64,000 nt of DNA, taken from assembly GCF_002999335.1 (NCBI RefSeq), contig NW_020312347.1, forward strand, positions 1-64,000. The letters run 5' to 3'. The translations under genes were made by a program, and so were the position numbers. Shown here piece by piece: positions 24,993-35,890 of the stretch; position 1 is the stretch's first letter; each line of letters starts with the position of its first letter. The notes under the pieces were generated by a model. That model was not told where the DNA came from and ran no database searches. It worked only from the letters and a program-made list of their open reading frames with translations. Source of the stretch: Cyclospora cayetanensis (lineage: Eukaryota; Apicomplexa; Conoidasida; Eucoccidiorida; Eimeriidae).

Positions 24993-25751
24993 ATGATGGC
25001 CGACCCTGAACCGCCTTCTCCCGTGCCGCAGTACAGTGAAGCTCAACTGAGTGAAAAGCAACCCTTGCTCTCACATAGAGGAAAATCCTCAGCTACATAC
25101 AGGCAATGTTGCTGCTGCTCTCTTGGAACAAGTGTGACCGTCTGGGCGGTCTTCCTCTTGGCTCTGTCCACGTACATCTTGTTTGACCCAAATATATCCG
25201 GCGCTGCCTACACAGCCGGCGGTGTTGTAGGGCTTGTCACTGCAGTTTTGCTTCTCTCTGCTATTGGGAAAAGGAACGCTTTTCCTGCTTTTGTGGCAGT
25301 GTATACTCAGATCGCTTTGAATATAATATGGGCCCTGCAGCTCGGTCTCACCGGTTACCTATACTGGAGGGTACTACAAAGCAATAGAACGGGTAAAACC
25401 ACCTACAACCTCGCCAGAGCTGGATGGAGCCAACAATCGGGTTCAGAAATTTCCCCAGCAGCACGCTTCTTGTCCCTAGATTTGCAACTTAGCGTCGTCC
25501 TCTGCGCCCGAAGCGTCCTGCTTGGGTTGCTCTTGCTTCTATCCCACACTAACCTCCGTCTTCTCTGGAGCTTTTACCGTGTTTTACAAGCTGGTGGTAC
25601 AACTTTCGAGTTCAAAACTGCAGAAGAGATCGAAGAACAGGCGCTTCAAGCTCAGCTTCCCACGCCCCTTAGTGTCCCACCTACTCCAAGGTATTGGGAC
25701 CCGCTGACGCAGGGACCATTTCGCGCAGGAGAGGCTGCAACTCCCTGGTAG
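24993..25751 (+). CDS. Four-span membrane protein, single exon
   Basis: An uninterrupted frame of 252 residues begins with two adjacent methionines (MMADPEPPSP). A proline-rich cytosolic head is followed by a cysteine cluster (QCCCCSLGT, about residues 38-46), a likely palmitoylation site. Hydrophobic helices lie at about residues 47-66 (VWAVFLLALSTYILF), 71-93 (AGGVVGLVTAVLLLSAI), 98-125 (VAVYTQIALNIIWALQLGL) and 164-185 (SVVLCARSVLLGLLLLLSH). One potential N-glycosylation site (NRT) sits between helices 3 and 4. The C-terminal tail is acidic, then Pro-rich. The Cys-cluster-then-helix start loosely recalls LAPTM/tetraspan-like endomembrane proteins, but the similarity is too weak for a name. 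It is probably an endomembrane or pellicle protein, with both ends cytosolic if all four helices span. Confidence 0.75.
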   Translation: MMADPEPPSPVPQYSEAQLSEKQPLLSHRGKSSATYRQCCCCSLGTSVTVWAVFLLALSTYILFDPNISGAAYTAGGVVGLVTAVLLLSAIGKRNAFPAFVAVYTQIALNIIWALQLGLTGYLYWRVLQSNRTGKTTYNLARAGWSQQSGSEISPAARFLSLDLQLSVVLCARSVLLGLLLLLSHTNLRLLWSFYRVLQAGGTTFEFKTAEEIEEQALQAQLPTPLSVPPTPRYWDPLTQGPFRAGEAATPW

Positions 25752-26765
25752 GATGGAAGCACAAGCAATAATCGGGAAACGACGCCGAATCAAATCGATA
25801 AATTACAAGGGTCAATGACGGAAAGCAGACACTGCAGACATGGCCTACAAAGAGCCTAACTGGTTGTCGACAGTGATTGTAATTCGTGCGAACGAGTTAG
25901 TTTCGAGAAGCTTGTAATGCAGTAATTGGCTTGGTTCATGGAAAGGTGGAGTTGCAGAGGATCTCCGCCTTCGTATGAGGTCGAATTCGGCAAGGACCTG
26001 CCTGCCTGTGTGGTTGATGCCAAGAAGAGAATAGGTCTCAACTTCCAAATGGCTACTCTAGTGAATTCAAGACTCCAGACCATTAATATGGCAAACGCTT
26101 CCCCCGAGGTTCATGTCCTTGCCCATCCCATACAATGAACTAGGTATGGCATCCCTACTGTGCAGTGGATCCCCGCTAATAAATTTTTGATGTTGCACAT
26201 CCATTAGGTGAGCAGTGCTGAGCCAACCGAACAATGAGGAGCTGCCTCTTGAGGCGGAGTATTCCCAAATTTTCAACAGTATAGTTCCCTCGCTGAAATT
26301 CGACAGGATGCATGAGATGTAGTGCGATGGGACCTCTAGAATAGTCTTTGACCCGGGAGCAGGTTCTCGTCCTACAAATATTGAATATGGGAAAAATTCG
26401 CCACTAAACCACCCGCTCCTCTAAGCTTATTCCATTCATGGTTGGAAAATCCCTGCCATGCATGGATCCTTCAGCCTCCTATGGCGGGGGCCACTGTGGC
26501 CAACTGAAGGCTCCTGTTACCAACGCTTCTGTCGGGAGCTGCATGGCGAAATGCCGCTGTACACACACAAACACACAGTGCATACAGCTTCTCAACCAGC
26601 TACAAGTGCAACCAGCAAAGAATTAAACTCTCCGCATCACATGTAGTTCTCCTTCCTGCATCGATTTCGTGCTGCTTCTTTGGGTAAATACAAGCCATTC
26701 TACCCAAATGGCACAACTAAGTCTGTTGTTATAGCCATGACCTTTTCCACCCACAGTGAACTTAC
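25752..26765. other. Intergenic region
   Basis: No supported gene. It separates the + strand four-span protein from a minus-strand gene and should contain both 3' ends, possibly with a terminal exon of the minus-strand gene that I could not recognise. Confidence 0.4.
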
Positions 26766-27418
26766 TATCCGCATGGCGTATGTGGTAAGTGCAATCAGTT
26801 CATTGCAGGCATATTTACTCTCCGCAGCACCAAAGACCGTTCTGCGCAAAACCCTGACACAACATGCATTACCAGTTCGTGAGCCAAAGCAGAGGCAAAT
26901 GAGGCATCCAAGGGGGGAAAGAGGCAGTAATAAGGAGTAAATTAGAAGCGCCACGTACACCCAAAGTCTGTGGGCCAGCTGCCCGGCGGGACCAGCGGCT
27001 TCATCTTCAAAGGCTTCGTCCAAGGAGACACAGAAGCCAAAAGAAACGAATTGTTGCTCGCGAAGAATCGCAGGCACCTTGAACTCACTTATCTGACAGA
27101 AAACAATGAACAGGGAACAAGTTATTTTGAAGAAAGGCAGGACGCTGGTAAGTAAAAAACACTCGTGGGCAATTTCAAAATGCCATCTAGAATCTGAAAT
27201 ACGATGCTGTCATCAGTAAGAAGTGCGAAAACACGGATATCCCGTCCACCGCAACCGACTGTGCAAACTGCCACGTGTTACCAGGATACAAAATCCCAAC
27301 GGTTTCCGTGCTGTCGAGTGAAGGGAGGCCAATAATCACTTACTCCTTCTTGAAGCAGGTTGTTTGTCAGGAAATCCCAGAGTGCATCCCAAAGCTTGAT
27401 CTTTAGCGTTTCGGCTCT
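26766..27418 (-). CDS. Unrecognised multi-exon gene, partial model
   Basis: Two exons are readable on the minus strand. The first, 27418-27282, follows a TTCTTGGTAG acceptor, contains KLWDALWDFLTNNLLQEG and ends at a GTAACA donor in phase 2. The second, 27087-26766, has a polypyrimidine-backed acceptor in the matching phase, contains EFKVPAILREQQFVSFGF followed by an acidic patch (DEAFEDEA), and ends at a perfect GTAAGT donor after AMRI. Its middle is very hydrophobic (VYVALLIYSLLLPL), which is either a membrane helix or an unspliced intron on the antisense of a pyrimidine tract. Neither the first nor the last exon was found, so this is a fragment. It may be a separate gene or the 3' part of the minus-strand gene just upstream. 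Confidence 0.4.
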
Positions 27419-27860
27419 CTACCAAGAAGCGACAGCACTCCCACAGCGCGTGCTCCTCCTGCTGCTCAGTCTACCGACTCACTGCTAGTGTAGGCACTAT
27501 TCGCGGAACTATCTGTAACACTCGTGTATTTGCAGGTGTTAATATCATTATCATTGAGTACAACAGCACTGGGGGCAAACGCAAAAGCGCTAAACTAGAG
27601 GCTGGTTTTACGGCCTGGTGGAGAGCGCAGTGAAGAGACCAAAGGTGGAGTAGCAAGAAGTACACCCGACCGTTAAAATCTGCCTCGCCTATCCCGAAAT
27701 CTGCACCACAGGTAGCATAGTCCGCAATTCATGCTGAGGTTTTGCACTGAGAAGCTGAAGTGGAAGCTGCGTAAAAGGGGCAGCAGAACACTGGTTTTGC
27801 ATTAAAAGTAAGCAGAAAGCTCACACTTTTCAGTCAGATGCGTATCTTCATATCGGGGAA

Positions 27861-28961
27861 TCAATGTGCGGAAGAGCCGCCTGCCATCTTCCTCAAGGCC
27901 TCTTGGCGACAAAATATAGCTGCACGGTCAAACGTCAATAGCGCAGCTAAGTTGTTCTCACCAAATAGCTCACCAATACAAAACTATAGGCTACCAGTTT
28001 GTGGCAGAAGGCAACACTGTGGAAACAGTATGTGCCTACCTCCCTATTAGACGCAACCGCTGAAGCAGCGAGGGGTCCTGGCTCGCTTTTCCTTTACTTT
28101 CAAGAAGCAAACAATTCGCGAGTTCCTCCTTTGAAATGAAGCTCCAAGGAGATGCAACTATCTGCATGCCATCAAAACGAACGTTTTGTAGACGCCTGCT
28201 CCAATAGTGGTTAGCTTTCGGAAGAAGCAGCATTATGGCAGAGCCCTCACCCTGTCATGAAGCAACTTGAGGCGCTCCTCCTCCTCCGGAGAAAGGCAGA
28301 AATCAATAAAACGCCGCTCAGTCTGCAGTGGTGCACGCAGCCATTGTTTATCAGACATTACAAGTGTGGAATTAATGGGTATTACTCCTTGGATGGCCAG
28401 TGCATACGCATTGCAACGCCATGTGGCGCGCACGGAGTATTTTAATCATGCAGATTAGTAAAGTACTTAAAAATCAACATGCACTGATATTCATTCCTTA
28501 GAAGCACCAGTGTATGTACGCTTGCGCATATATATATATATATGTATATATATTGCAAATGTTCTTCGCAGCCACACCGTGCGCCAAATAAAGTCGCGAT
28601 TTCCAGCATTCGGTAAAGCATCGCTTCTCGAGGTGTTTTGGCTGCTGCTACTACTATACATCCTAGACAGAGCCTTGGTATAGCTGCTGTTGAGTCTTCT
28701 TGAGGTTCGAACACCACCAACGGAACCTTTGGAGCATCGTGAGCACATGTTACCCCAACATCCAATAGGGGCAGCACTAAACAGACTAACGCTGTCATTG
28801 CTTATTGATTCCATATAAGTTGTGGCGCCTCCACTACTAGTCAGCATGGAATCACTTTCTCTGATGCGTGCGATTCTGCTGAGCCTTTCAGGGGGTGCAG
28901 AGACACAGGAGGTGGAGAGGCCACAAATCCGACGTGAAGGAAAAAAAGGCCTGCTCGTCAT
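27861..28961 (-). CDS. Unrecognised gene, about 4-5 exons
   Basis: Exon 1 (28961 to about 28578) is Ser/Arg-rich (for example LSRMYSSSSSQNTSRSD). Exon 2 (28322-28251) encodes TERRFIDFCLSPEEEERLKL and four further residues, exon 3 (28161-28040) contains SPWSFISKEELANCLLLESK, and the end (stop at 27861) reads ALRKMAGGSSAH. Exons 1-3 join in phase 0 through a GTGTGG donor and a GTGAGG donor with CTGCAG and ATGCAG acceptors. Exon 3 leaves in phase 2 and its partner is unsettled: either a 46-base exon from about 28005, or direct entry to a frame beginning near 27983 (IGELFGENNLAALLTF). The first ATG in frame is 28961. Intron 1 contains a TA microsatellite. No domain is recognised; the charged exon 2/3 segment is probably helical. 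Confidence 0.45.
28527..28553. repeat. (TA)n microsatellite inside an intron
   Basis: An alternating T/A run of about 27 bases is broken by a single G. It lies in the inferred first intron of the minus-strand gene at 27861-28961. It is likely length-variable between isolates. Confidence 0.85.
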
Positions 28962-29756
28962 GTTCAGTGTGCTGTTAAGGTAGAAGCCCACGCATACAAG
29001 TGCAAGTGGCCAACAGGTGGCTCACTAATTGGGGCACAAATGCGTTGATGGGAGATACATGGAGTGCTGATAAGGATGCACGTGGATTCCTCAAATCAGA
29101 TTATCTGCAGAAAGACGGAGCGCTGTGTAGAAGAGCGCACTTAAACAGAGTGGTTTCATGCAGGTAATGTGCAAGTTAAAGAAGCCTCGGAGGCGATGAG
29201 CATTTAGCGCTGTGCTCGCTTGTAGCCGTAGTGCTTCATCGCATGTCGGCTTTTGAGTATTCGAGTGCTGAGCGTCTCAATTTGCATATTCGAGTTTGTA
29301 GAGGCTTGAATATTCAGAAAAATAACAAAAATGTAGCTGCACTTTACTAGGGCTGGCTAGAGCCTAAATGGAATTGTTGTCGCATGTAATGAGCTGCCAT
29401 GCAGCCCCGATTCTTTGAACCAAAAGACAGTAACCATCACCCAGCTGGGGGAACTAGTAAGCATCGGTGGTTGTGGTAAAAAGAATGTGGGAGGCAAGCA
29501 AAATTTCTAGGCACAAGGACAAAAGTTAAGGGGTGTCATTGGCAGGATTATATGCGCTACACTTCTACTCTTCAACGCAACATGTGTACAAGGGGATTGG
29601 TCTCTTCTGTGCCAGCTTCCATCAAAGTCTTGTAAGCTACCAATCAATTACAGTACACCTTCAAGAACATTTAGTGCTCTGCCTTCCTGCTGGCAACTGA
29701 CAAAAACTACAATTGCACGGGAGTTCATCGTAAAGCTCTTGGATTCAGAGGAATCG
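28962..29756. other. Divergent intergenic region
   Basis: Between a minus-strand gene (to the left) and the + strand MED21-like gene. It should contain both promoters. Two ATTCGAG-containing repeats lie near 29259-29303; their meaning is unknown. No gene is supported. Confidence 0.45.
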
Positions 29757-30531
29757 ATGCAGCCACCCTTTGGGAGCCCACCTTCCCTGCAGGCTCCTCC
29801 TGCCCGGGATCCAGTTACTAAACTGCAAATCCTCCTTGGAAATCTGCTGAAGCATTTTACGGTCAGCTCGCCCTCCGCCGACCCACTGCATCCACGAAGC
29901 CCCTATGATTCTCTAGACAACGACTCTGAGTCATTGTTTTGCATGATTTGCTAGCTTTTGTGAATGTGCGTATTGGATTGTGCAGGAAGTTGTGGCTCAT
30001 TTATCTGAAGTGGCCCCACCTTTGTCCATCTCAGGCACTATGGAGGATGAGGGGGCTGAAGAAATACTTGAAACTCCCAGTTCAGCTATCAAAGGCGCCT
30101 TGACCAGAGAACAACTAAATGATTTCGTTCTCGGTTGTTCCCATGGTGTTGGAAGCCTAGTACACCTCATAGAAGAGGAGATGGAGAAGCTTCCCGAAGG
30201 CATTCAGACGCATGTGACATACTGCAGCCCCTCCAAAGCACTACCCCCTATACACATTTCGACTCTTACTGGTCACGAAGTGGCCTGGACAACTTTCTGG
30301 TCAAAAAATTGAATAACTTACAGGATGGCCTTAAATTTCTCATCACAAGTTTGTTTTCCTTGTTCGTTGCAGGAGGAGATACAGGACGAGTTACGGTACT
30401 TGGAACGAGAGAACGAAATCGCTGCAGCAGAACTGAAGCATCTGGTAGCTTCCGTCAGGCATTTTCGGGACGCAGTGCGGCACGCATATAGAGAAGCTGC
30501 TACAGAAGGCACTAGTATATCTATAGACTGA
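29757..30531 (+). CDS. MED21: MED21-like Mediator subunit, 3 exons
   Basis: Exons 29757-29861, 29986-30213 and 30373-30531, all joined in phase 0, give 163 residues (yeast and human MED21 are about 140). The pattern of the family can be followed end to end. The N-terminal helix is DPVTKLQILLGNLLKHFTEV (yeast starts DRLTQLQICLDQM). After an acidic spacer, REQLNDFVLGCSHGVGSLVH with LIEEEMEKLP matches the block that ends in LIDSLPG in yeast, and the third exon gives EEIQDELRYLERENEIAAAE, matching the SAEEQLRKI..L coiled coil. MED21 pairs with MED7 at the hinge of the Mediator middle module, which links gene-specific factors to RNA polymerase II in the nucleus. Splice donors are weak (GTCAGC, GTGACA) but restore the family pattern. 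Mediator subunits diverge strongly in apicomplexans, so this remains an inference from helix pattern and motifs. Confidence 0.6.
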
Positions 30532-30853
30532 AACGTATACGTGTACCGCCCCAGGTCTGTGTACAAACACGTTTCAGCGCAACAGCCGCATTTTCACACG
30601 AATTTTTGTGTCTCTTTAGTTTTACGTGCGGTCTGGCACCGTGCCGGGAAGATCCGAAACTTTGTCAGGCTGGCCGCAACGTTTTTAGCCCACCTTGTCT
30701 TCTTCAGATGGGCAGCTGACGCCCATTGCTTCGAAACGCATGCTCTAGCATCTAAAAAGTTATATACATGGTTGACTCAAAGATAGATCAACTGGGCTGA
30801 AGCTCATACAATCAATTACAAGCGGTGCTATCGGCTCTGTTATCTTCTAGCTG
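30532..30853. other. Convergent intergenic spacer
   Basis: Only 322 bases separate the stop codons of the + strand MED21-like gene and the minus-strand GTPase, so their 3' UTRs must be short or overlap. No other feature is seen. Confidence 0.6.
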
Positions 30854-33800
30854 CTACCAGCCCTCCAGCCACCCTGGGGCCAGCAGCTGTGGTGGCACTT
30901 CCACGCCAGTGGCGAGCAACTCGGTACTCTCTTGCATCTCTGCACCGTCTTGTGCCCCCATCCCATGTCGCCGCTCCTTAGGGTTGGGCAGAGAGCGGAT
31001 CCTATTACCTCCTAGCGAGCGCTGCGAGGCGGTTGCGTCGAGTGCGTTCTCGTCAATGTGATGTGCAGTATTACTCTCACGAGAACATTGGGGATTCAGC
31101 ACGAATGAGAGCCTCTCTCCGTGCCGTCGCATTGTCCATCTCCGTAGTGATGCATTCTTCCAAGGGCTCTCTGCCTGCACTGAGGTACAAGAACGTATGA
31201 TGCTGTACTTGTTGCGTTCTGCCGATAGCGCCTCTGTGCCCACCTCACGCTCATCGTGCTGTAAGTGTTCACGCAAGTAGTTCACATTGTCCAAAATATC
31301 TGTTTTTCTTGTTGGTCCAAATTTCGATCTTGTCATATCCGAAGGTGGATAGGGTATGAGAGGCAGCTCAAGTGTGTGCCTTCCCAAGTAACCTTGAGTG
31401 AAGTCACTCAGAAGCCGTTGCGCAGCAGCACCTTCATTACAGTGGTGCCGCTGTTGTGCTAGCTGCGTCAGCATACACAAACGTAGCTAGCTAGTGTGTT
31501 GTAGTTGCCCTCTAAACATGCAATGCGTTCTAGTAAAAGGCACCAGACTTTGTAAGTGCCCACACCGTCTTCTTATTACGCAGATTTTAATCCCTCTCCA
31601 GCTCGGCTTACCTTCAGCAACAACTGCACCCCGCCACTTGTCTCCTTGTTCAGGTGTAGTGGATTCAGTTGGTAGCGCGTCATCACTTTGCTAATGTCGG
31701 TTGCCTCCGGCAATTGCTCTTTAATGCGAAAAAAGGCGTCACCTAGCGCCACTGCTGCTTCCTCCACCGTGAATAGACAACTGTGCGGCAGCATATGGAA
31801 TGCACCAAGAAGGGCAAGCTCATCTGCAGAGGGGCGCGGATGCGAAAAGTCGAAGAAGAGCTCCAAGTCCAGTTGTCGCTGCCGCTTGGCTGTGCCTAAG
31901 TGTTTTTGCAGTTGTTCATGCTGTGTCCAGCCTGGCGACCTTTTCCCTGGGGACTTGCCCGGATGCACGGGAATGAATCCTGGGGTATCGATTACTTCAA
32001 ACAGCCGGGACGGATCTTCCCCCCTGGTTAAAATAGCCGGTTGCCTATGAATCTGCAGTGCACACATGGAAGCACAAATCCAAGGAGCTCATGATCTCCT
32101 TTCTTCCCCTGTTTCTCCGCCTGGCGCGCCAAGCAACGCCTTTCTCGACGATATTAGTGCAGCGGCATACAATCACCAAAGTCTTACATTAACAGACTGC
32201 GTAACGCCTGGCCACCGGTAGCTGCGTGCAACTTTCTTGCCCACTAGGCAATTCGCAATTTTGCTCTTCCCTACGTTAGGAACCCCAACGATGAGGACCC
32301 GCAAGGGTTTGCGGTGCCGGAGAGTGGCCCTCGTAGGATGTTCCTGGCCAGGATTTGTGTTCAGTGGTTTTCGTTTCTTATCTGCAATGGCTTGTGCAGC
32401 GGCAATGTATTGCACAGACACAGATGGCCCAGCTGTCGCAGCAGCAACAGCCGCCTGATTGCAACAGGAGCGGAAGTTCTCCAACTCCCTCCGGTAGCGT
32501 CGATGCCTATTAACCAGACTACGAAGAAGCTTCTGCATTCGTATGACTGATGCAGCCTCCCGTGCATCCACAAAAAGGTACTGCAAGCGCGGGGACAGCG
32601 GACAGGAACCCGCCAAAGCACGAAATAAGCCTGTGACACAATGGGGCACACAACAGGACACACTACGCGGGTTCCTAAAATCTGTTTCGGCAAGTACGAT
32701 ATGATATTTTTCTGATTCCACTAATTCATCCCATCGCTCAGATAAATTGGACAGTACGCAAACAAATGAAGATGGCTTGGAGTAGCTTTATTGGCTACCG
32801 GGATCTTTGAGCTGCCTGCGAGCTCTCATGAGCTCTTGATGAAGCTGCAACGCAGCGGCCTCCCGGCTTTCACGGCGGAAGTGCAGCTGCCAGCGACGAG
32901 TGGCCACTGGGCTTGCCTGAGCATGTAAAAAACCGCACCCGAGCCAGATTGCTAGACTTGTGAGAGCTTTTCGACTTCAACATAGAATAGCACTGACTTT
33001 CATAGTCCGCATATTTCGGGGCGGTGTCTCATGCGTGGCAGACATGAGGCACTGAACCAGAGGAAATGAGGACAAATATGCACTGACGGGGCCTAAAACA
33101 TACGGGAAAACTAGACTGCCGTGGAGCGATCGCACATTGCTATGACTAGCTAATGAATTCGGAGGTGTACCAAGAAAGCAATTTCAAGAACAAACAGATG
33201 ATTCAGATGCCGAATACGGTACACTGTATACGTATTTGGATGCATCTAAGGAACAGAAAATCCATATTAATGAGGCAAGCACCCACCTGGTCGGCATGCG
33301 TGAGAATGACGGCTTTGGGGATAGGCAGCTGAAGAAGACGCAAGTTGCATCTGGAGAGCAGGGGCAATCGCGCATCTCTGACTTCAACAATAGCGTCACA
33401 TCGCCTAGTAGCCTGTATTAAGGGGGCGAGCGACCGTCGGGCAAACGAGGGAAACCTGAAATACAACATTGTATTCATATTCGACGGCAGAGCAAGAAAT
33501 ATTAAGCAGCAAGCTGAGCGAGATACTATGAGAGTTCATGACACAGGTCTTACCATTGAGTGCGCCACCGCTTCATCGGCAGCTCTTGCACAAGTGGATC
33601 CTTTAGTCGCAGAGACTGCAGAACATGTGCTTCCTCCGCAGCTTCCCGATCCTCTTCTGCTTCTACCGCTGCTGCTGCTGCCGGCTTCATCAGCCCACGT
33701 TCCCGGTTCCTCCGGCTCCCGCAAAGAAATCGGATGTTCCTTTTGCGAAGGCGAAGGAACCGGTGTGGTATTATTTTCCCGGCAGTTGTGAGGCATGTAT

Positions 33801-34236
33801 GCGACATTAAGCGGGGCTGAGGCAGTGAATCAGCATCGGGAAGTACTAGTGAAGGAGATTGAATCAATGTGGGGCTTGTAGTAGTCTCCGAAATACATTG
33901 TCCTTTACCTGGTTCCGCGTAAATAACCGGATCAAGCTTGGACCTCTGGTAACCATGAGAACAACTGGGTAGTGCAAGAATACATATCGAGAATACTGAA
34001 CGCCCAGGTGGGGGGTGGAGTCCGGGCAGAAGGCCACACGCAGCATGCGTTCTTATTAGGTTTACTCTGAGAGCTGAAGGCGCATAAGCTGAGCAGAGGG
34101 AGAATGCCCATCGTAGAGCTCCCGCAACCACGAGTGTAAGAAGCGCAGCACGAATAAATGCCACTATCCGGAGCAATGAAGGTAAGAGCCCCAAAAAATG
34201 AAGCTGTTGGAGGCTCAGGAAGTTGCGAAAACGCAT
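30854..34236 (-). CDS. MTG1: Circularly permuted GTPase, MTG1/RbgA (YlqF) family, 5 exons
   Basis: Exons 34236-33554, 33455-33287, 32736-32188, 32052-31612 and 31462-30854 splice cleanly (phases 2, 0, 0, 0) into about 816 residues. The G-motif order is permuted, as in this family: a start resembling WFPGHM..A (WFPSFARRSL), then DAIVEVRDARLPLLSRC, the G4 position (VILTHADQ), then G1 GVPNVGKS, PGVTQS around G2, and G3 DTPGF. The last two exons give the C-terminal helical domain, including LLSDFTQGYLGRHTLE. Family members bind ribosomes and drive late assembly of the large subunit in bacteria and mitochondria. The protein is more than twice the usual length. A ~225-residue N-terminal extension with a hydrophobic helix (RIVAFIRAALLTLVVAGALR) suggests an organelle signal, and a long C-terminal tail follows. 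Mitochondrion or apicoplast cannot be decided. G4 is degenerate (THAD, not NKxD). Confidence 0.88.
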
Positions 34237-35890
34237 GGCAAACAGGGTCTACTGGGCGTAGGCTAGTGCCCCAGCTCCTCCTGAGATAAGGAGCTACCGG
34301 GGGTTCCAAGAGTACTTGGCCCCGGCAATGGAGCAGTTGCCTCCCTATAAAAACATGTTTATGCGCCCCAATTGCTCTGATATCCTTGTACAGAGAGGTC
34401 CTCCGAATTGTAGAGACTTTTGGTTTCCTGGGTTACTCCTTCGTTTTCTTTGAGTGTGTGTATAATGGATTCATCCAGTACATGTTTTAAAAAGGAGATG
34501 AACTGTTATGAACTTCGTTTGTGGAGCAGAGATCCCACGCATTAGATCTTTGGTTGGGGCTCACTCGACTCCATAGCATTCTCAATGATCATGCACGCCC
34601 CTGTGCGTGAGGGCACCCCACTGTCCTACTGGCACAAATATAGGACAGATTCGTGAAAATGTCAAGTTATGTTAACGCTTCTTCGTTTTTAATTACACAG
34701 TATCTGCCTGTTTCGCAGAGAACCAATCTTATCTACCGGCCAAAATCATGTTTGCTGAGTCTCATAGTGGCTCAGCCTAATGAACCGAAATCGAAAGCGT
34801 ATGACGGCAGTAAAGTTTGCACACTCCCAAGTAGCTACGTAAGGGACTTGAATATGAGCTATTACTGATTAAGTTGGCAGCTTTGCACGTAATACCGGCT
34901 TACCCACCATATAATTGGGCCACGCCGCCGTGGGGGGCAGCTGTCTCTAACTCATCCTTCTGACTATTTAAGCTGGATTAACCATTACAGGCTTACTGTA
35001 GCAAGCATACTCTGCCTGTATGTAGGCCGCACAAGCGATTAACATATATGAAAGCAAGCCGGTGAAGTTCAGACAGGGCACGAACTGTTTTTGGTGCACC
35101 TCCCACATTTGCTGAATGCAATCACTGCAGGAGCCCTTGACTCACCCTTGACTCACGGTGCAATCACTAGACTGGGCCAAGGCATGACGTGTACTTCCTT
35201 GTACAACTCAACGTGCTAGAATATGACATTACTTTAAAAATGGGTGATCAATGCGCCCCTCAGGTGCACGCGGCACAGAATTCCTTCGAATACTCAAGCT
35301 ATTCCGGTCCGTAGGCTATTTCACCGGTTCAATCCCAAGGAACGTCCTTGTTGAGGGTTTAACGGGGAATGTTGTTATTAGCTGCCGTGCACTAAGCTCC
35401 GCCTCGCACAACAGTAATGAAAGCGAATAGAATATGCAAGCTGCATGATACAAAAAGCTTTTCCCACGACGCTACTGCTGGCCCCACAGTGAGCTAGTGC
35501 GGAGGCCTATGTGCTCGCACAGCAAGCATTAATCACCTATAGCACTCAACTCCTCCTAAGGCGGCGGTTTCATGGTGTACACCGAAGAATAAATATCTGA
35601 CAAGGGGGCTCTTATCCATCTGCACAAAAAGTCAGGGTACTAACTGAATCAGAGGGCGTCGCTATTTCAAGCAAGTTGCCTAAAACCAAGATAATTTACC
35701 CATTCCTTATAATGCGTCTAGGAGTCAAATGTACCATCACATTCTTAGAAGAAGGAAAGCCCTGCTACATGTTTTACAGGCGCGGACGATGTTAAGAAAT
35801 ACCAAACTTCGTCGGAAAGCAAAATACCGCTGTAATGTACTCTTCACAAAACTTTCTCTTTACTCACATGCTCTTAGCTGTGTGTTTCGA
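34237..35890. other. Intergenic region
   Basis: Between the GTPase start and the 3' end of the next minus-strand gene. No exon chain is seen. A small direct duplication (two copies of CCCTTGACTCA) lies at about 35134-35155. A GGTTCAATCC near 35326 recalls a tRNA T-loop, but no matching arms exist. Confidence 0.45.

Noticed and set aside
26970..27407. + strand reading with a short intron (ending in IPECIPKLDL)
   Set aside because: It needs an intron of about 42 bases; the minus strand gives longer exons with better splice sites and more protein-like content over the same bases.
33345..33820. + strand frames opposite the GTPase exon 1/2 junction
   Set aside because: Antisense shadows of a gene whose minus-strand exons match a known family in phase.
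35134..35155. Tandem duplication of CCCTTGACTCA
   Set aside because: Only two copies of 11 bases; no array, likely a chance slip.
35300..35345. GGTTCAATCC resembling a tRNA T-loop
   Set aside because: The flanking bases do not form a T-stem and no acceptor or anticodon arm fits upstream.
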